This document shows, piece after piece, positions 48,301 through 60,300 of a stretch of 64,000 bases of DNA. The DNA lies in assembly GCA_029964075.1 (NCBI GenBank), contig CM057142.1, forward strand, positions 945,770 to 1,009,769, in the 5' to 3' direction. Within the stretch, counting starts at the first letter, position 1. Each line of letters opens with the position of its first letter. The position numbers and the translations under genes are program-made. The notes beneath the pieces were generated by a model. The model did not search any database, was not told the DNA's origin, and saw only the letters and a list, made by a program, of their open reading frames with translations. This stretch comes from Patiria pectinifera. Its lineage: Eukaryota > Echinodermata > Asteroidea > Valvatida > Asterinidae.

Positions 48301-51300
48301 TGGACATCCATGACGTCAAGAAAATTAGATTTTGCATGAATCATTAATATTCCAAGCATAAACATTGTGCATGTCAAATTACATTTATAGACTTGTACCT
48401 TCAAAAACATACCTTCACAAAGAAAGTTGTTGGAGTATACATTTTTTGTGTTTTGTATTTAATAATTAATCAGGACAGTAGAATTTGAAAGTGCAGTGAC
48501 CAAATGTGCAAGAATTGTTTGCAGCTTTTTTCCAGTGCAACTACCCTTCAAATTACATTCCTGTGGGAACATACATTGTACAGTTTGATGTGTACCGGGT
48601 GTACATACATATCTTGCAAGATATCTTGCTTCTCTTTGGTTTTTCATGTCATACAATGTATATTTATCCTTGTGGAAGTGCTGTATACACAACTGATAGG
48701 CAAATACGTACATATTAATTTGCGGTTGTCATGGCAACACCACAGGCCAGTGTTGGCCACTTTCTAAGTGGCAGAACCGTCCCTATATATGGACAAAAAC
48801 GGCTTCTTCCTGAGGGGATTAAAACATGAAGAGAGGAAATCTTTTCAAAAAAAAATATATAATAATAAATATTTGAACCAGTACGGCTACACAATTAAAT
48901 ATTTGCAATGAACAATTGATGAAGTATTTAATCATTTCATGATTTATATGTAGTATTTCATCGAAAGACTGGATTTCATGTGTATTGATTTTATTGAGAT
49001 TTATTAATACTCATTTTAGGCTGGTTGTAGACAAAAAAACAGACGATTTGGAAGTCAAGAAATAACAGAACTATTTATCACAAACAAATTTTTTTTAAAA
49101 GACACAAACAAAAACAAAAAATAGATTGCAGGCAAAAAGGTCTTTCATTACGCAAAATTGACCTATCGCTGTTTGCGAGTTGGCCACGCCCCTTAGACAA
49201 CCTTGTGGAGTTTTTGTACGCTAAGTTTTGTATGTCTCAGATGTTGCGCGTTTCCCATTCCATTTGTCTATCATGTAATTGGACAATATCTCACAAGCTG
49301 CGTTGACGCGATTCTAACGTGATTCTACCACGTAGGTCTATTATTTGCAATCGGATTTGCTGTGACATGTCTTAATCAGGAGCCTGTTTACACGTACATA
49401 TTTCTTGCAATCACAAAAGTCATCAACTGATGAGTCAACATTATGTAGCTACGTTTTCTGCAGAATGCTGTTAGTCGACCCGCTGGTTTACTGTCTGTTC
49501 AGGTTCATTCCTACATATTTTGTCATCAAAGTTAATAGTGTTTTTTTTTCCTTTGAATGTACCGGTATGTGCCCCTCAATGTTTGCCCTTCCCCTAGTCT
49601 TAAGCCAGTTGGAGCACTGAAATATAAAGACAATTCCACTGAAATTACCCTGAGTCACGTGCTGTGATACTTGTAACTCTGTTGAGAACTACATGTACTT
49701 AAGCCAGCCTCCGGTCGACCCACGATTTGCTTGCGCCATGACGGAACCGACGGCATCAAGCAGTGTCAAGCAGAAAAATAATACTCAGGTCACAAAACTG
49801 AGAAATCGTGTGATGGTCGCAGAACACGTCGCAGAAGTTTAAATTTTTCGACTCTTGCGACTTGATTTGTTGAGCGCCAACTGATGCCGATCGTTTTAAT
49901 ATCATCGCAGTTACACTCAAATCACACAAAATCGGCGACTGAGTTGTTCCCGATGGTCGTAGCTCAGACGCAGCTTGATCCTGAAAAGTCAGTGGCCGAC
50001 TGATCTGTGTCGTCGCAAGGTCGACCTGAGGCCGGCTTTACATACATGTTTACCACTGAAACTTGTTCTGAAGTCACAGTTTTCACAGGCAAACCAATCA
50101 GTTTTGAGTCTATTTGATTGGTGTGCAGAATTGCCCATGCTTTACATGTACCCTAGCTGCCTTATTGGAATATTTGTTAGGGAATGTTTGAGTACCCACA
50201 ATGTTTCTGGTCCGCTTTAACCATAGCACATTCCGAATTTGGCCATAAGCAAGCAAAACCCATTTTGTACATGGGCAACAACACGTGCATCTCTACAGTG
50301 TTACACTGCATTTGGTAAAGTGCATGAAAGTGGGTTTTGCATTCATGGCTGTGATTGGTCATAACATCATGGAATGGGACCAAACAGATTAGTCTGATTG
50401 GTCAGTTTTGTGTGGACCCGATATTCAAAAGAAAGGAACGTACATGTATGACTTCAAGTACAGTAGTTTGGTATGAAGAATCACGCAAATTCTCACTTGC
50501 CGTCAGATGTTTTCAACGGGAAGAACGCCGGCACAGACGCCTCACCGGTAGCCAATCAGAGGAAGAAGAGTGAGCCGGGGCCAGCTAGACAACCTGTGGG
50601 CGGGGTCAAAGGTCACCATCATTACCGACTGGAGTCCAACTCGGGAGACAGCGACAGCCAAGAAGGGAATGAGGAAGAGGTGAGTTTGTTTGTTTGTCTG
50701 TTTGTTTGTTTGTCTGTTTAGTTTTGGAAAACTTGTCATTCAAGTAGTTAATACATTCAAAAGTGTTTTGAAACCCTTTTTCTGCATTTCACAGACAAAT
50801 CTCACTTGTACAGACTATCCATGGTATGACTCGGGCATGCAATTTTATGTGGGATCTGCTGATTTCCTCGTTTTATTTTTAACTTTTCATGAATGCCAAA
50901 TGTTACAAATTGAAAAACCCTGTACAAAGTCCTGTTTGATTTGAAATTGCCTGGTTTTTTTATTTTTTTTTTATTTTATAAATTCCCAGTTGCATGCCTG
51001 ATAATTGTTGTATGATTTCTCTGGTGATATTGTTATTGTCTAGAGAAATGCATCTGTTATGCTGGGCTGGGGGCTAATTATTTTTTCTCAAGCAACATCG
51101 TATGGATGGTTGTTGAGTGCTCTCTATGATACTTTTATTAAACATACGCATGTATATAATGCCATGAATTACGGTTTGCTGTCGCACTCTCCAATGGCTC
51201 AGCTGGATAATGCCATGGTTTTGAGATCGGAGGGTGTGAGTTTGAAACCACATTTTTTCAATTTTTTTTTTCCTAACTAATTTGCAGCTTTGGAGGATTT

Positions 51301-54300
51301 TTTTAAAAAGGGAAATGTATGAATTTTATTAGGTTCGAATTCATTTCTTTTTTTTTCTTTTATATATTTTTTGTTCTCATGTTTTTAGGGAGGTAAAGTC
51401 CAAAACCTCATAGCGTACACCCCATTTGCATGTCGTTTTGGAGGGAAAAAAATCCCAGGCTGGGGAGTTGCTTCAACAAAGACACAGAACTTTCAAAGCC
51501 TGACATGCAAAAACTCTAAAAAAAAATATTTAAAAAAAAGCTAGAAAGAAGGAGCTTTTATGTGTGCTTCAAAAATTTGTTTGAAGGGGGCACTCTTTGA
51601 TCACCGAGTTTAATCTGTACTCTAGGTTTGTTTTAAAAAAGGCCACTGTTCAACTAGCTCAGGAGAAACAAAAGAAAACATTGTCTATATTCTTGGAAAT
51701 AAATGGCTATACATGTATGTATTGGCACCAACGTTGTGTATGCTGCAGTGTAATTGCATAATCCATACGATCAAATTATGGGTATGTTCCAAGAATGTCA
51801 AGTTGATGAAACGGTAATGACAACCGTAATAAACACCAGGAAGATGTCAAAACAAGACAGAATGCTTGGGACTACCTCCAGAAATAGCCAGAGAAACACG
51901 AGACATGTTAGCTGTCCACACAGGGTGATATTGTTTGAGTTACAGCGCCAATGTCATTAATAACCTTGGTGAAGCCAAAGTTATTAATAACCTTGGCAAA
52001 GCGCTGGCCTCGGGCAGCCAGATATTAGCAATTTATCACCCCTATTGATTTTTCATCATGAATTCTTAAACAAGCCAAGTGTCAGCAGCGTACCAGCTGG
52101 AGTAGTACATTGCATATTATATTTACACCATTAAATTTATCTACTGTCATTTTTTTATGGGGCTTTTATCCTGTCACTGATATGCAGTGTGATGAATTTT
52201 CTTTAATCTTAAAATTGTCAGATCGATTTGACTGGTTTGACTTACTTTGTACAATTTTCAAATATGACAAGTATGGACCATGTCACATTTGTTGGGTGAT
52301 TGGGTGTTATGGTTACCTGATGCAAAAGTCAAACAAAAAAATAATGCTGCATGTTGCATGTTTCCGGCAACCCAACCGACCTCCCCAAAAATATGAGTAT
52401 GCACAGGGTTGTTTTTTTTTAAAAATTATCCTTGATTTTGTTTAAATTCTATTTATAACGTGTAAATGTTTTTGGAAGTAATAAAATACCCAAAATACAA
52501 GCCTGGAATACTTTGACTATTAAACATTAAAGTACCTTTTTGTCAACTATGTCTTGTTCTCCAGTTGATCCCATTATGTGTATGTATACATTTATGTTCA
52601 TGTTCATGTACATGTGTACCGGTATGTATGTTAAAAAAAAGCCCTTTTATTGACCAGAGACGGCAAAAACTGAAATGTCTATAATTGCCCGACAGCCAAC
52701 ATTTTAAACCATCTTTTATTTTAAGAAACACCTGAAAGGTGCCAGTTTTTAAATCTGATTAAAAAAATTCAGGCAAAGAGCTTTCAGAAAAAAACACCCA
52801 AAAAAACAATCTAATTATGTAGAGTTTTGGATGAGACTTCCACTTGAAAAAAAAGGCAGAAGAACACTTTGGCAATGTTGTCCACTCCAAAAAAAAAGTT
52901 GTGGTTGAGGTTAACAAGCAAAACTTCTAGTGAGAAAAAGTGGCAAAAAATTGCCTCATTTTAGGAAGTGACTTTTGGAATACAGCATTTTTGTCAAAAG
53001 TGTGAGTCAGAAGCATAGCTTCTGGTTTAGAAAAGGTCACAGAATTTAACTCATTCAGGAAACGCTTTGGGCTTACAGCACTATACGTAGGTAATGGGCT
53101 GGTTGCTAATAGGTTGAGTCAAGAAGCAAAGCACCTTCAGAAAGACTGGTTTCCCTTGACAGAACACTTACAACATGTTTATCACACGTACTAAGTGTGG
53201 TTACCATTTAAAAACCACAGCTTTTAGTCAAAATTACCTTTTTCCCCCTGTGACAGGACATGAACAGCATTGCTACATCTTAAAAGGTGGTTACAATTTA
53301 AAAATCACAGCTTTTAGTGAAAGTGGCTATAGTTTTCCCGTGACAGGATGCGTGCTATATTGCTGTTACTAGGTGTGGCTGTGAGTTTAGAATGACAGCT
53401 CTAAGTGAAAGTGACTGGTTTTTCCTGCCACGTGATGTGAACAGCACTGCTGCTGCTAAGTGTGCTTGCAAGTTGCACATCACAAATTTATATAGGCCCA
53501 CTCATTGAACATCGAGAAAAGTCTGGCCAATAAAAGGTTTGGCTTAAAGCACAGATTTAGTGATAGTTACTCCCCCATCTCCCACCGTGACTTGACGTGT
53601 ACAACATTGCTACTGCCAAGTGTGGTTACAAGTAGAGAATCACACCTTGAAAGAGCAACTTTTTTCCATTACAGGACGCATACAACATTGCCATGTCCAG
53701 AGCACTCCAAGACAAGATGGCTGAGAGGCAACTGGCTCAGAAGAAGGAGGCGGAGCAGCGACAAGCGGAGGCCCAGGCCCTCAGGGAGAAAGCCCAGCAG
53801 GAGCGGGAGGAACGACGCAAAGCCATGGAGGCCGAACGTCGACAAGCCATGGAGGAAGAACGGGAAGCCCAGCGCCGAGCTGAGGAGGAGCGCGAGGCAA
53901 AGCGACGGGCGCTAGAAGCGGAGCGGCAAGAGAGGAGACGGGTCTTGGAAGAGAAGGCGAAGAAGAGGAAAGAGGCGGAGGAGAAGCGGGAAGCGAGGCA
54001 GCGAGCTTTGGAGGAGGAACGCAAGGAGGCGTTCCGGAAGGCCAAGGAGGAGGAGAGAGAGAGGGCCAGACAGAAGGCAGAGCAGAGACAGAGAGATAAG
54101 CTCAGACATCTGGAGTTGGAAAATAACAACACGGCCACAGATGTATCTGGTGAGTAATTACACTGTGCAAAACATCCCGGGAATTTTTGTTGTATTCTTT
54201 ACTCTTTGAAAGCCCATTCGCCGAGATCTCTTTTGTTGAGAGTCCTTTTGTCGTGGACATTTTAGGTTGAATTAATTTCAGTTGTGTGTATGAAATCAAA

Positions 54301-57300
54301 AGAATTCTCATCCTGACAACGGATAAATTAACCATAAAACCAAAGGGTCTGTATTTTGTCAATTCCCCTGGAACTCACTACGTATCTTGGATTGGTTGGT
54401 ATATTATATTCATCAGATCCAGTTTCTCCATGCTGAAAAAAGTATTTGATACTGTGTGACCACTATTTACAGAGTTGTAGGGCACAGGAACACACCAATT
54501 ATATTGTACGCCAAAGTATGCATCACTGTTTTCATCAAGTTGTTTCTGTGTGCAAAATCTATACATAGTAAAAAATTTTCGTAAAAACCAGTCCGAGGCC
54601 CCATTCAATGGCGAAAGCATTAGACAATGGATCAAGCATGGATCAATAGACCTTAATCACGCTACCACCATTTCAGTCATGTTCCCTGTATCCAATAACA
54701 GTACTGAAGCAACATGATAATGGTCTTTACTGCAAGAAAACTCCCATTAGGGGATGTACAGGCTGCAGGTCGAACAGTTGCTTTGAACATTTGCTTTGAA
54801 CAGTAGATGTTGCAATCTTTCGCCATTGAAGGGGCTTTGTGAGTGTACATGTACAGTGAAAGCCCGCTCGGAATAGTCAAAGCAGCAATGACGTGTTCAT
54901 CCTACAGTTAAAATGTAAATGTACTAGAGCATACATGTTAAGTCCACTGAATGTGACCAACATTTGCTTTATTTTTTATTTTACCTTACCTAGGTCTGCA
55001 GATATCTGGTTCCAACCCCACCAACTCTGCGGCAAGCCCCATTGATGTTGAGTCAGTCACCGAGATGGAGACAGGGGCTGAAGCCCCCTCCAGTCCCACC
55101 AAGGTTGTTGGCAAGCCTCCGGTGGCTGGGGTCACCCCCAAGAAGAAGAAACCCAAATCGTAAGATTTCAGGGAACAACTTGCAATTGTTTTGTGCTGTA
55201 GCGTGGTGCATGTTTTTTTTCTGCACCATGGGATCCTACATTTACATGTACAATGTACATGAAGGCTCACTTTTTTTAAATGGTTGGAAAAAAAACAACA
55301 ACTGGTGTAGGATTCGAACTATGTCCCGTGGGTAGCTGTACCAGCGCTCTACCATCTTGAGTTTCCAACCTTAGATTGGCAGTCTCCCAGTTTGCCATCA
55401 TCTTTGTTCATTGCGCGCTAGTCAGAAGCCTTAACCTTGTATGTCCCATTTTGTCGGGGATCATACCCAATACCAGAAATAATTATTAGCAAACACAGGA
55501 TACGAAAATCGTGAATCCCTCTGAGAGAACACGGCTTTGTATTACAAATCAAATAAACCACTTCAAAAATTGACAAGGATTCACTTGTTATCAATATGAG
55601 GGATACAAAAAGTAGAAATACCTCATTCATTGAAGCACATTCTTGGATTTAGTATTTACGTAGGATGCCCTGGTCCGTAGAATGCCATGGTCCAGTGGTT
55701 ACAGTGTTTGACTCATGTACGATGGTGCGTGGGTTCAAACCCTGCCAGGAACATGGTGTTTGTGCCCTTGGGCAAGACACTTAACTACAATTGCCTCTCT
55801 CCACCCAGGAGTATGAATGGGTACCTGTGAGGGTAGAGGACCGAATGTGCGCTGATATCGGCTGCCGCGTGGTCTCGTGGCCTGATGAACGGGGGAATAA
55901 TTGTAAAGCGCTTTGAGAATGTTGATACATGTACGATGGAAAGCACCATACAAGCATTACAATTAATTTTTTTACTTCAATCTTAGAAATTGGACATTGT
56001 AAAAATGCATTTTATTAATTTAAGCAAAATGCAAAATGACGTCAGTATCCTTGAATTCACATGTGTTTGTATCAATGGAATGATCCTTGTCCTTAGTCCA
56101 ACGGAGCCTAAGTCGCCCAAGCACCATCCACTGGGACGGAGTATCTCTGGAGGCTCACAGACCAGCACGCTGAACTCATCCCTCCATGAAGCCAGTAACG
56201 GCGACGTTGCGGAGATGAGACCGTTCAATCACCCGGACAAGGCGCTACAGGATGCCTTGAAACTGCTAAGCAATGAAGACTGGTAAGCAGGAATAAAGAC
56301 TGTGTGCTTTGTTGAGGCACAGAAATTGGCTAAGCATGGAGTGTATTTGGTTAGCATGGACAAGTGACCAGCTAAAATGCCATATCGTTTACATCAATTG
56401 CCACTGGTTCACAGCTACCTTTTGGTTAGCAAGTCAAGTTATTTGGCAGTATTTTCTGTTTATATGTAGTACCAGTTTCGTGAATTTTTAGCTTAGTGTA
56501 GTAATGAAACAATGTGTGAGACGTTCTGGCAAAATGAGATGGAATTGGGCAAAGGTCAAAATGAGTATTTGCAGGTATGTATTAGGAGAGAGTTAAATTC
56601 TCCTTACCATACTGTTTGTCGCTCTTCAATTGGACATTCTGTTGACAAGTTATGGCTGTTTAAAGTTCGCATTTATCCACTTGTCAAAAATGTGAAATAC
56701 TGAGAGAAAAAAGGCCTTTAAAGTTTCAAGTTTTGTATTCGTGAAAATGAAAGATGCCAATTGTTTTTCCTAATAAGTCTTTTATTCCACAATTTTAATA
56801 CCATTTCTTAAAAAAAAATGTGTAGTAGACATATCAAAGTTTACAAGTATCAGTAAATCTAAACATAAAAAAATGACCCCCCATTCGTTTTTTTTTCTCA
56901 GTTTTCTCCACTATGGCCTGTCCCCAGTTCCAGAGCGCCTCACATTATATGCTTGTTGATTCATTAGAAATTTGCCAAGCACCTAAACTATTGGCTAAAC
57001 GTTTCCAGGTTAACAGCCAAAATATCATGTCATGGTGATTGCAGGCATAAGAATCTTCCTGTTTAAACAGGAATTCCTGGGGGGGGGTTTCACCCAAATG
57101 TTTGCGTTTTTAATTATTTTGAGCCTGTTTTGGGGCTTTATGCCTGTTGTCACATCTTTTTTCCTGATTTTGCACAACTTTCCTGTTTTTTAATTGAAAT
57201 TCATTCTCATGCCCATGTCTGGTTTTTAGCTGAGTTTCGTGAATCAAGTTAAGTTGAGCCAGGAGAGTCCATAGCCTTATAAAATAAAACCCTCATCGGG

Positions 57301-60300
57301 CATTTCTCAAACTTTGGCTGTTGTCCCTGGCTGTGGCTTTGAGCTCCATACTTCTAATTTGAGGTACCTACATGTAACTTGAGGCCCCTGACTTTAGGAG
57401 AAATCAGCTCAGTGTCCTGCCGCTTAACTCCTACAAGATCCCCAAGTCCTTCAGAAGTTCCCGAAAACTTTGGGACACAGCCGTGGCTTGACAAATGCCT
57501 GCAGAAGTTATTGAGAATGACTTGTCGTCAGTTCATATGGAGTACCGAAGTGTGATGTCATTTTGAACCAGAAAGTGTAGTGCAAACGAATGGAGTACGG
57601 GCGCGTGTTGGTTCACGGGATGAATTACACACTTATGTCTTTCACACACATTTTGTGGGCGTGACGTATTCACTTTGGTACTCCATTGTGGACTTTGTTT
57701 GTTGTTACAGGGAGACCAAGTTGGATGGGCTGCATATGGTGCGCAGGCTTTCGTCCTTCCATCAGGAGGAGGTCATAGCTCAAATGCACACGGTGGTGGT
57801 GGCTGTACTGAACGAAGTGAAGAACCTGCGGTCTTCCGTCTCCAAGATGGCTATCGGGTTAATTGGGGATATGTTCCAAGATCTACAGCAGGCTCTGGAT
57901 AAGGTAAGACAGACCCAAAAAAAATCCTTTTTGAACTTCAGTTAATTCTTAAAGAATCAATGACATGGGAACTTTAGAGCCGTGTCATGCAAGGCGATTT
58001 ACAAAAGTGAATGGTTTTAGGCAATCTTCAAGAACATAATGACAAGCAATCCTTCTATTTTGTGTAAATTTCAGAAGAATTTTTAAAATTGTCACAAATA
58101 AGTACTTTGTTCGTCCCGAGGATTCCTGTAAATTACAGTACATTTGTGACCTGAAAAGGTGCTAGTGAAACTTGTCTCGTTCGACTTGATCCTATTTTAA
58201 GATTCACTGTGATGTCTAGAATGCAATTTTTTTGAAGTCCAATATTTTGCATACGATTTCAGCACTTAGTCGTCTCTGGGGTTTTTTCAGAAAATTTGAG
58301 AAGATTTATTTGATATTTAAGTTGATTCTGTTGTGGCTTCCTAAAACAAATTAATTGATTATGGGATCTGTCCCTAAATTGGATCAAAATTGCAAAACTG
58401 GCCCTGGCATTAAAGCTCAATTTTCAAGCTAATTAATCATTTCACTATCCTTTATTACAATTTTGCCATTATGGTCCCATTTTTTATGCGTTCACACTTA
58501 CCATAAGCGTATGGCAGTAACGGTGAAGCTGAATCAAATTGGGTTGAATTGAATCAAGACGTCCCACTATGAAAGAGAATGTGGGGTTTAGTCACGTGTT
58601 ATGCACTTGTTATTCACCTCAGAAGTACCTCGATTTCAACACTAGAAATGCTTTTTTGCACATGTATTCGCCTGTCTTGTAAGGCTTCTATTGAAGAGAA
58701 ATGTCTTACATCGTAGCCTACCCCCAAATCATTGTCTTGTCTAAACAACAAGCACGATCGGATCTAAAAAGCTGCGAGCCAATGAAGTTGTGTTCATGTA
58801 TGAGTCACATGATTGTGCCATGTAATTTCTGGAAGTAGTGTTTTGAGTTAAAAAAAAAAATAATCAGCTTTTTGACCCCAGTGACCCCATGATGACCTTT
58901 GACACCAATTTGGTCATGTGACACGTTGGGGCTGGGCTACTGATACCTTTGACAAGGTTGGTTGAAATCGGTCCAAATATGTAGGAGCAATGGACAATTA
59001 CAATGTTTGTTACTAACAAATTATCGTTTGTTGCTTACTTGCTAAATTGAAAGACATGACGACTTGTTGAGCTGCTATCCTGCAGCTAAAAATCAAGTAA
59101 TTTAGGGACAAGATGAAAGCCACCCTTGCAATGGAATGTTTTTAAATACGCAATCCTTGAAATGTATCTCTGTGTACCATTCAACGTTATTATTAATTTT
59201 CATATTTCCATTTCAAGGGTGTTACGGTGAATTTTTTCTCATGGTAATACAAATTTCTCTTTTCATGAGTGAAACTGTAATGTCATTCAAGGTAGAAACT
59301 TCAGTGTGACAAAAACCAATCCAGGGAGTGTGTTCCAATAGTAACATCACAGCAACGGTGCCCTCAGGAACAGTGTGAAACATTTTAAATGTTCAAGAAA
59401 GCGCACTTTGCAAAAACTTAAACCAAAAAGGGACGTCTTACAGTTTTTATACATTTAAACGGAATCGATATTTGCTACAATATGCTCCAGTGTATAAAAT
59501 TCATTTTCATGGACCCTTTAACTTGTCTGGTTGCAGGAGCTAGAGCAGATCTGCAAGATCTTGATCCCTAAGGCAGGGGAGAGCAGCGCCTTCATCCGGG
59601 AAGACGTAGACAAGGCCCTGGACTCCATGGTGCAAAATGTCAGCCCACAGAGGGCGCTAGGAGCGATCATCAGCGCCGGTGTGAGGTAAAGCTTCTAGTT
59701 CGTCTATTGCAGAAAATATTGGTTGCTACACTGTTTTGGTATGAAATATTGTTGTTATTTCTTGTGGCATTGAAATGCCGTAGGCAGGACCTTGTGATGT
59801 GGCAGCTTGTCATTCATTGGCATAATATTATTTGGCCCAACAGAGTTGTTAAAGAGTTATCGCAAGTCCATCACAAGTGAATCACAGGTCAATCACAAGT
59901 CCACAACAAGACAATCACATGTCAGTCTCAAGTCAATTACAAGACATCACATGTCAATCACAAGTCAGACACATGTCAATGACAAATCGGTCTCGACTCA
60001 ATCACAAATCAATCCCAAGTCAATGACAAAATAATCACACGTCAATGACAAGTTAATCACAAGTCAATCACAAGTTAATCACAAGGCAATCACAAGCCAA
60101 TCACAAGCCAATCACAAGTTAATCACAAGTTAATCACAAGATGATCACAAGGCATTCAGAAGGCAATCAAATGTCGTCCAGCCTAAGTCAAGTGACGAGA
60201 GACATTCACAAATCTTAACCTCTGTCTTCCTGTCTTTCTGTATACCTTTCGTGTAACCACAGCCACAAGAGCCAAGTGATACGTAAGACTGCGGCCATGC

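Larger units (their letters stand above)
45688..50506 (+). other. TOGARAM1 intron 9 (4.8 kb)
   Basis: Holds a piggyBac-like MITE 23 bp after the donor, a SINE fragment, a 167-bp tandem duplication, an RFX-like site at 48725 and a TIR element at 49700. 47100-48170 is AT-rich and featureless; 48170-48300 has several ACATGT words. Confidence 0.75.
55160..56096 (+). other. TOGARAM1 intron 12
   Basis: Holds a minus-strand tRNA-like fragment (55302-55365) and an almost complete plus-strand SINE (55683-55974). Confidence 0.75.

Noticed and set aside
53737..54138. 133-codon antisense open frame opposite exon 11
   Set aside because: It is the complement of the repetitive GAG/AAG/CGG-rich helix codons; it translates as Ser/Leu/Arg low complexity and the sense frame has proper splice sites and family context.
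55302..55365. Candidate functional tRNA gene on the minus strand
   Set aside because: Good A and B boxes but no pairing acceptor stem and A/T tail nearby; called a tRNA-derived SINE head instead. The same applies to 37783, 40651, 51193 and 21605.
59807..60034. 75-codon frame of ITS/KST repeats
   Set aside because: Translation of the AATCACAAG minisatellite.
59860..60175. CRISPR-like regular array
   Set aside because: Units are 10-12 bp with no spacers, in an intron of an animal gene.
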